7,480 bases of DNA, from positions 1 through 7,480 of the forward strand of contig CALIDR010000198.1 of assembly GCA_938022295.1 (NCBI GenBank). Reading direction: 5' to 3'. Positions 5,384 to 7,480 of the stretch are shown here, in pieces. The number at the start of each line of letters is the position of its first letter. The first letter of the stretch is position 1. Made by a program: the position numbers and the translations under genes. The DNA comes from an uncultured Burkholderiaceae bacterium (GTDB taxonomy: Bacteria > Pseudomonadota > Gammaproteobacteria > Burkholderiales > Burkholderiaceae_C). The notes below the pieces were generated by a model. The model made no database searches and was not told where the DNA came from. It was given only the letters and a program-made list of their open reading frames with translations.

Positions 5384-6109
5384 TCAGCAAGGCGTGGCGT
5401 CGAGCTTCTTGCGCATCTCGATCACTTTGAGCGCCGCCGCGGCGTCACCCGAGTCGGCCGCCAGAGCGTACCAGTACAGCGCCAGGCGCAGGTCGCACGT
5501 CACGCCGAGCCCCGTCTCGTACATCGACGCGAGCAGGTACATCGCGCCGACGTCGCCGGCCTTGGCCGCCTCGCGGTACCAGTGCGCGGCCCGGGGCAGG
5601 TCGCGCGCCGTGCCGCGGCCGAGGTAGTAGCCGGTGGCCGCCTCGACCTGCGCGTCGACGCTGCCGGCCTCGGCCGCGATCACGTACCAGCGGTGGGCGG
5701 CCACGAGGTCGGGCCGGCCGGTGGCGGTGCCGTCCTCGTGCAGCCGCGCGAGCTGGACCATCGCGGTGACGAAGCCCGCGCGCGCGGCGCGCTCGAGCAG
5801 CACCAGCGCCGGCGCGACGCCGCCGGGGATGTCGCCGCGCAGGTGCATCATGGCGAGGTTGTAGTGCGCGGCGGGCACGCCCTGGCGCGACAGCTCTTCG
5901 AACGTCGAGCGCGCTTCGGCCACGCGTCCGGCTTCGTACGCGCGCACGCCGTGCTCGAGCCTTGCGCGCACCTCCGGCGACGGCGGCGTGCGATCGGGCG
6001 CGGCGGTGCCGGCCATCGCGGCCGTGGCCAGGGCGATCGTCGCGACGGCGCGGCTCAGCCGGGCGCGCAGGGCGGTCGCCTTCGGGTGGGGCGCAAAGGT
6101 TCGGGTCAT
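5384..6109 (-). CDS. Exported Sel1-repeat (TPR-like) protein
   Basis: A protein of 241 residues. A basic N-terminus with a hydrophobic stretch (about 18-34) and small residues through AMAGTAA (31-37) suggests a signal peptide and a periplasmic location. A TPR-like helix pair (about 47-77) is followed by four Sel1 repeats of about 36 residues: 79-113, 114-150, 151-186 and 187-222. Their hallmarks are AHYNLAMMHLRG (81-92), AHRWYVIAAEAGSVDAQ (138-154), GYYLGRGTARDLPRAAHWY (160-178) and AGDVGAMYLLASMYETGLG (184-202). Such repeats form superhelical protein-binding scaffolds, with no enzyme activity expected. The last residue is Cys241. The start is the ATG at 6109; another ATG at 6139 would add ten residues before an already long N-region. 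It heads the row leading to crcB, with 11 bases between them, so its promoter may drive the fluoride genes. The partner protein is unknown. Confidence 0.87.
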   Translation of the reverse strand: MTRTFAPHPKATALRARLSRAVATIALATAAMAGTAAPDRTPPSPEVRARLEHGVRAYEAGRVAEARSTFEELSRQGVPAAHYNLAMMHLRGDIPGGVAPALVLLERAARAGFVTAMVQLARLHEDGTATGRPDLVAAHRWYVIAAEAGSVDAQVEAATGYYLGRGTARDLPRAAHWYREAAKAGDVGAMYLLASMYETGLGVTCDLRLALYWYALAADSGDAAAALKVIEMRKKLDATPC

Positions 6110-6208
6110 GCGAGGATCTGCAGCAGCAGGAGGCACCATCGCGACCCGCCGCGGCGCAGTGTGCCCGAAGGCGATCGGCCCGCCCGACCGGCCCGACAAT
6201 CGCGCCCC
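6110..6208. promoter_or_regulatory. Divergent promoter region, Sel1 gene / lipB
   Basis: A 99-base gap that must hold promoters for both directions. On the plus strand GACAAT (6195-6200) stands before lipB. On the minus strand CACACT (6163-6158) is a weak -10 candidate, 18 bases before the alternative ATG at 6139 and 48 before the chosen ATG at 6109. An imperfect direct repeat, GATCGGCCCG (6173-6182) and GACCGGCCCG (6186-6195), has a period of 13 bases and overlaps where the lipB spacer and -35 would be. No clear -35 boxes are seen. Confidence 0.5.
6194..6208 (+). promoter_or_regulatory. Putative -10 element abutting the lipB start
   Basis: CGACAAT (6194-6200) is followed by eight bases, CGCGCCCC, and the lipB ATG at 6209. 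With normal spacing, transcription would begin at or within a base or two of the ATG, giving a leaderless or nearly leaderless lipB message. There is no Shine-Dalgarno sequence. The element is almost identical to the one before rnb. Confidence 0.5.
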
Positions 6209-6898
6209 ATGGTGCTTCCCGGCCGCCCGCCGACCGTGATCCGACTCGGCCGCGTCGACTACGCCCCGACGGTCGACGCGATGCGCCGCTTCACCGACGC
6301 GCGCGACGCCGCCACGCCCGACGAGATCTGGCTGTGCGAACACCCGCCGGTGTTCACGCAGGGCGTGGGCGGGCGGGGCGAGCACGTGCACGACGCCGGC
6401 GACATCCCGGTCGTGGCGACGAACCGCGGCGGCCAGGTCACCTACCACGGTCCGGGCCAGGTCGTCGCCTATCCGCTCGTCGACCTGCGGCGGCTGCGCA
6501 TCTACGTCAAGGAATACGTCTACCGCCTCGAGTCGGCGCTGCTGCGCGTGCTCGAGGAGTTCGGCGTCACCGGCCACCGCGTGGCCGGCGCACCGGGCAT
6601 CTACGTGCGGCTGGCCGACCCGTTCGGCCACGCGGCGCTGGCGGGGCCCGCCGACCCGCGCGACCCGTTCCGGGGGCTGGGCAAGATTGCCGCCCTCGGC
6701 GTCAAGGTCAGCCGCCACTGCGCTTACCACGGGGTGGCGCTGAACGTGGCGATGGATCTCGCGCCCTTCGGCCGCATCGACCCCTGCGGCTACCCGGGAC
6801 TGGAGACGGTCGATCTGGCTAGACTCGGGGTCCACACCGACTGGGACACGGCGGCGGCGCGGCTCGGGCATCACCTGGCGGCGCTGTTGAGGCCGTGA
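6209..6898 (+). CDS. lipB: Octanoyl-ACP:protein N-octanoyltransferase LipB
   Basis: A protein of 229 residues. LipB moves octanoate from acyl carrier protein to the lipoyl-domain lysine of dehydrogenase complexes and the glycine cleavage H protein, the first step of lipoate assembly in the cytoplasm. All hallmarks are present: EHPPVFTQG (44-52), the signature NRGGQVTYHGPGQVVAYP (72-89), GKIAALGVKVSRH (158-170) with catalytic Lys159, and IDPCGYPGLETV (190-201) with acyl-accepting Cys193. A segment rich in Pro/Asp (135-155) between IYVR and LGKIA is longer than in E. coli but matches what I recall from Burkholderiales. The ATG at 6209 is chosen because family similarity starts about ten residues later and a promoter-like element abuts it; sequence further upstream in frame is antisense to the Sel1 gene. 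lipA follows 13 bases after the stop, so the two should be co-transcribed. Confidence 0.96.
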   Translation: MVLPGRPPTVIRLGRVDYAPTVDAMRRFTDARDAATPDEIWLCEHPPVFTQGVGGRGEHVHDAGDIPVVATNRGGQVTYHGPGQVVAYPLVDLRRLRIYVKEYVYRLESALLRVLEEFGVTGHRVAGAPGIYVRLADPFGHAALAGPADPRDPFRGLGKIAALGVKVSRHCAYHGVALNVAMDLAPFGRIDPCGYPGLETVDLARLGVHTDWDTAAARLGHHLAALLRP

Positions 6899-6911
6899 TC
6901 CACCGCCCGCG

Positions 6912-7480
6912 ATGAGCACCGACGCCCCGCCCGCCACCCACGACCCGACCGTCAAGCAGAAGGCGCAGGCCAAGACCGCGCGCATCCCGATCAAGGTCGC
7001 GCCGGCCGAGGTGCTGAAGAAGCCGGCTTGGATCCGCGTCAAGGCCGGCAGCCCCACGACGCGCTTCTACGAGATCAAGCAGATCCTGCGCGAGCACAAG
7101 CTGCACACCGTCTGCGAGGAGGCGAGCTGCCCCAACATCGGCGAGTGCTTCGGCAACGGCACGGCGACGTTCATGATCATGGGCGACAAGTGCACGCGCC
7201 GCTGCCCGTTCTGCGACGTCGGCCACGGCCGCCCCGACCCGCTCGACGCCGACGAGCCGGTCAATCTCGCAAGGACGATCGCGGCGCTGAATCTCAAGTA
7301 CGTCGTCATCACCAGCGTCGACCGCGACGACCTGCGCGACGGCGGCGCGGCGCACTTCGTGGAGTGCATCCGCCGCGTGCGCGAGCTCTCGCCGGGCACG
7401 ACGATCGAGATCCTGACGCCCGACTTCCGCGGCCGGATGGACCGTGCGCTCGGCATCCTGAAGGCTGCCCCGCCCGACGT
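6912..7480 (+). CDS. lipA: Lipoyl synthase LipA, N-terminal part (cut by window edge)
   Basis: The first 189 full codons plus two bases of a gene that runs off the right edge; the complete enzyme is usually about 310-330 residues. LipA is a radical-SAM enzyme that inserts two sulfur atoms into protein-bound octanoate made by LipB. Both iron-sulfur sites are complete here: the auxiliary cluster motif CEEASCPNIGEC (C68, C73, C79), which supplies the sulfur, and the radical-SAM motif CTRRCPFC (C94, C98, C101). KAGSPTTRFYEIKQILREHK (44-63) and VVITSVDRDDLRDGGAAHF (131-149) are also typical. The ATG at 6912, 13 bases after the lipB stop, is supported by the Burkholderiales-like N-terminus leading into ARIPIKV (23-29). 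No clear Shine-Dalgarno sequence is seen; a GAGG lies within the lipB end but about 20 bases away. Confidence 0.97.
   Translation, partial: MSTDAPPATHDPTVKQKAQAKTARIPIKVAPAEVLKKPAWIRVKAGSPTTRFYEIKQILREHKLHTVCEEASCPNIGECFGNGTATFMIMGDKCTRRCPFCDVGHGRPDPLDADEPVNLARTIAALNLKYVVITSVDRDDLRDGGAAHFVECIRRVRELSPGTTIEILTPDFRGRMDRALGILKAAPPD

Noticed and set aside
5582..6208. In-frame upstream extension of lipB by 209 residues
   Set aside because: The extension is antisense to the Sel1 gene, has no family similarity, and LipB proteins normally begin close to the ATG at 6209.

Overview
The window is very GC-rich, with nearly every codon third position G or C. It looks like chromosomal DNA from a betaproteobacterium of the order Burkholderiales, probably near the Rubrivivax/Leptothrix/Comamonadaceae group. 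The support is the LipA and LipB sequences, which read like those of that order, the rnb-tonB gene pair, and the almost complete lack of Shine-Dalgarno sequences. The assignment rests on remembered family sequences, not on a search. Genes fill nearly all of the window, and no stretch over 300 bases lacks one.

Region 1 (1-2532, minus strand) is a compact row read right to left: a 90-residue cupin protein, an RNase II-type exoribonuclease with an unusual N-terminus, and the first 56 codons of a TonB-family energy transducer that runs off the left edge. The ribonuclease and tonB are 4 bases apart. The ribonuclease also appears to have its own promoter abutting its start codon.

Region 2 (2533-3457) is a 151-base divergent intergenic region followed on the plus strand by a secreted protein of the formylglycine-generating-enzyme (SUMF1) fold. 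That protein lacks the catalytic cysteine pair. It ends 12 bases from the end of the next, convergent gene.

Region 3 (3470-6109, minus strand) is a four-gene row: an exported Sel1-repeat protein, the fluoride channel CrcB/FluC, a small DUF190 protein, and a 12-helix MFS transporter. Spacings are 11 bases, a 1-base overlap (TGATG), and 2 bases, so the genes are probably co-transcribed. The FluC-DUF190 overlap suggests coupled production and perhaps a shared role. The place of the Sel1 and MFS proteins in fluoride or ion stress is only inferred.

Region 4 (6209-7480, plus strand) holds lipB and the first 189 codons of lipA, the two steps of de novo lipoate assembly: octanoyl transfer from acyl carrier protein, then sulfur insertion. 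lipB is read divergently from the Sel1 gene across a 99-base gap.

The best leads are four. A nearly identical GACAAT element stands 8-9 bases before the start codons of rnb and lipB and points to leaderless or near-leaderless transcripts. The FluC-DUF190-MFS-Sel1 row may be a fluoride or ion-stress unit. The RNase II homologue has no obvious cold-shock domains and a Glu in place of one metal-site Asp. The SUMF1 protein is predicted to be periplasmic and lacks the catalytic cysteines. No mobile element, tRNA, rRNA or CRISPR array was seen.
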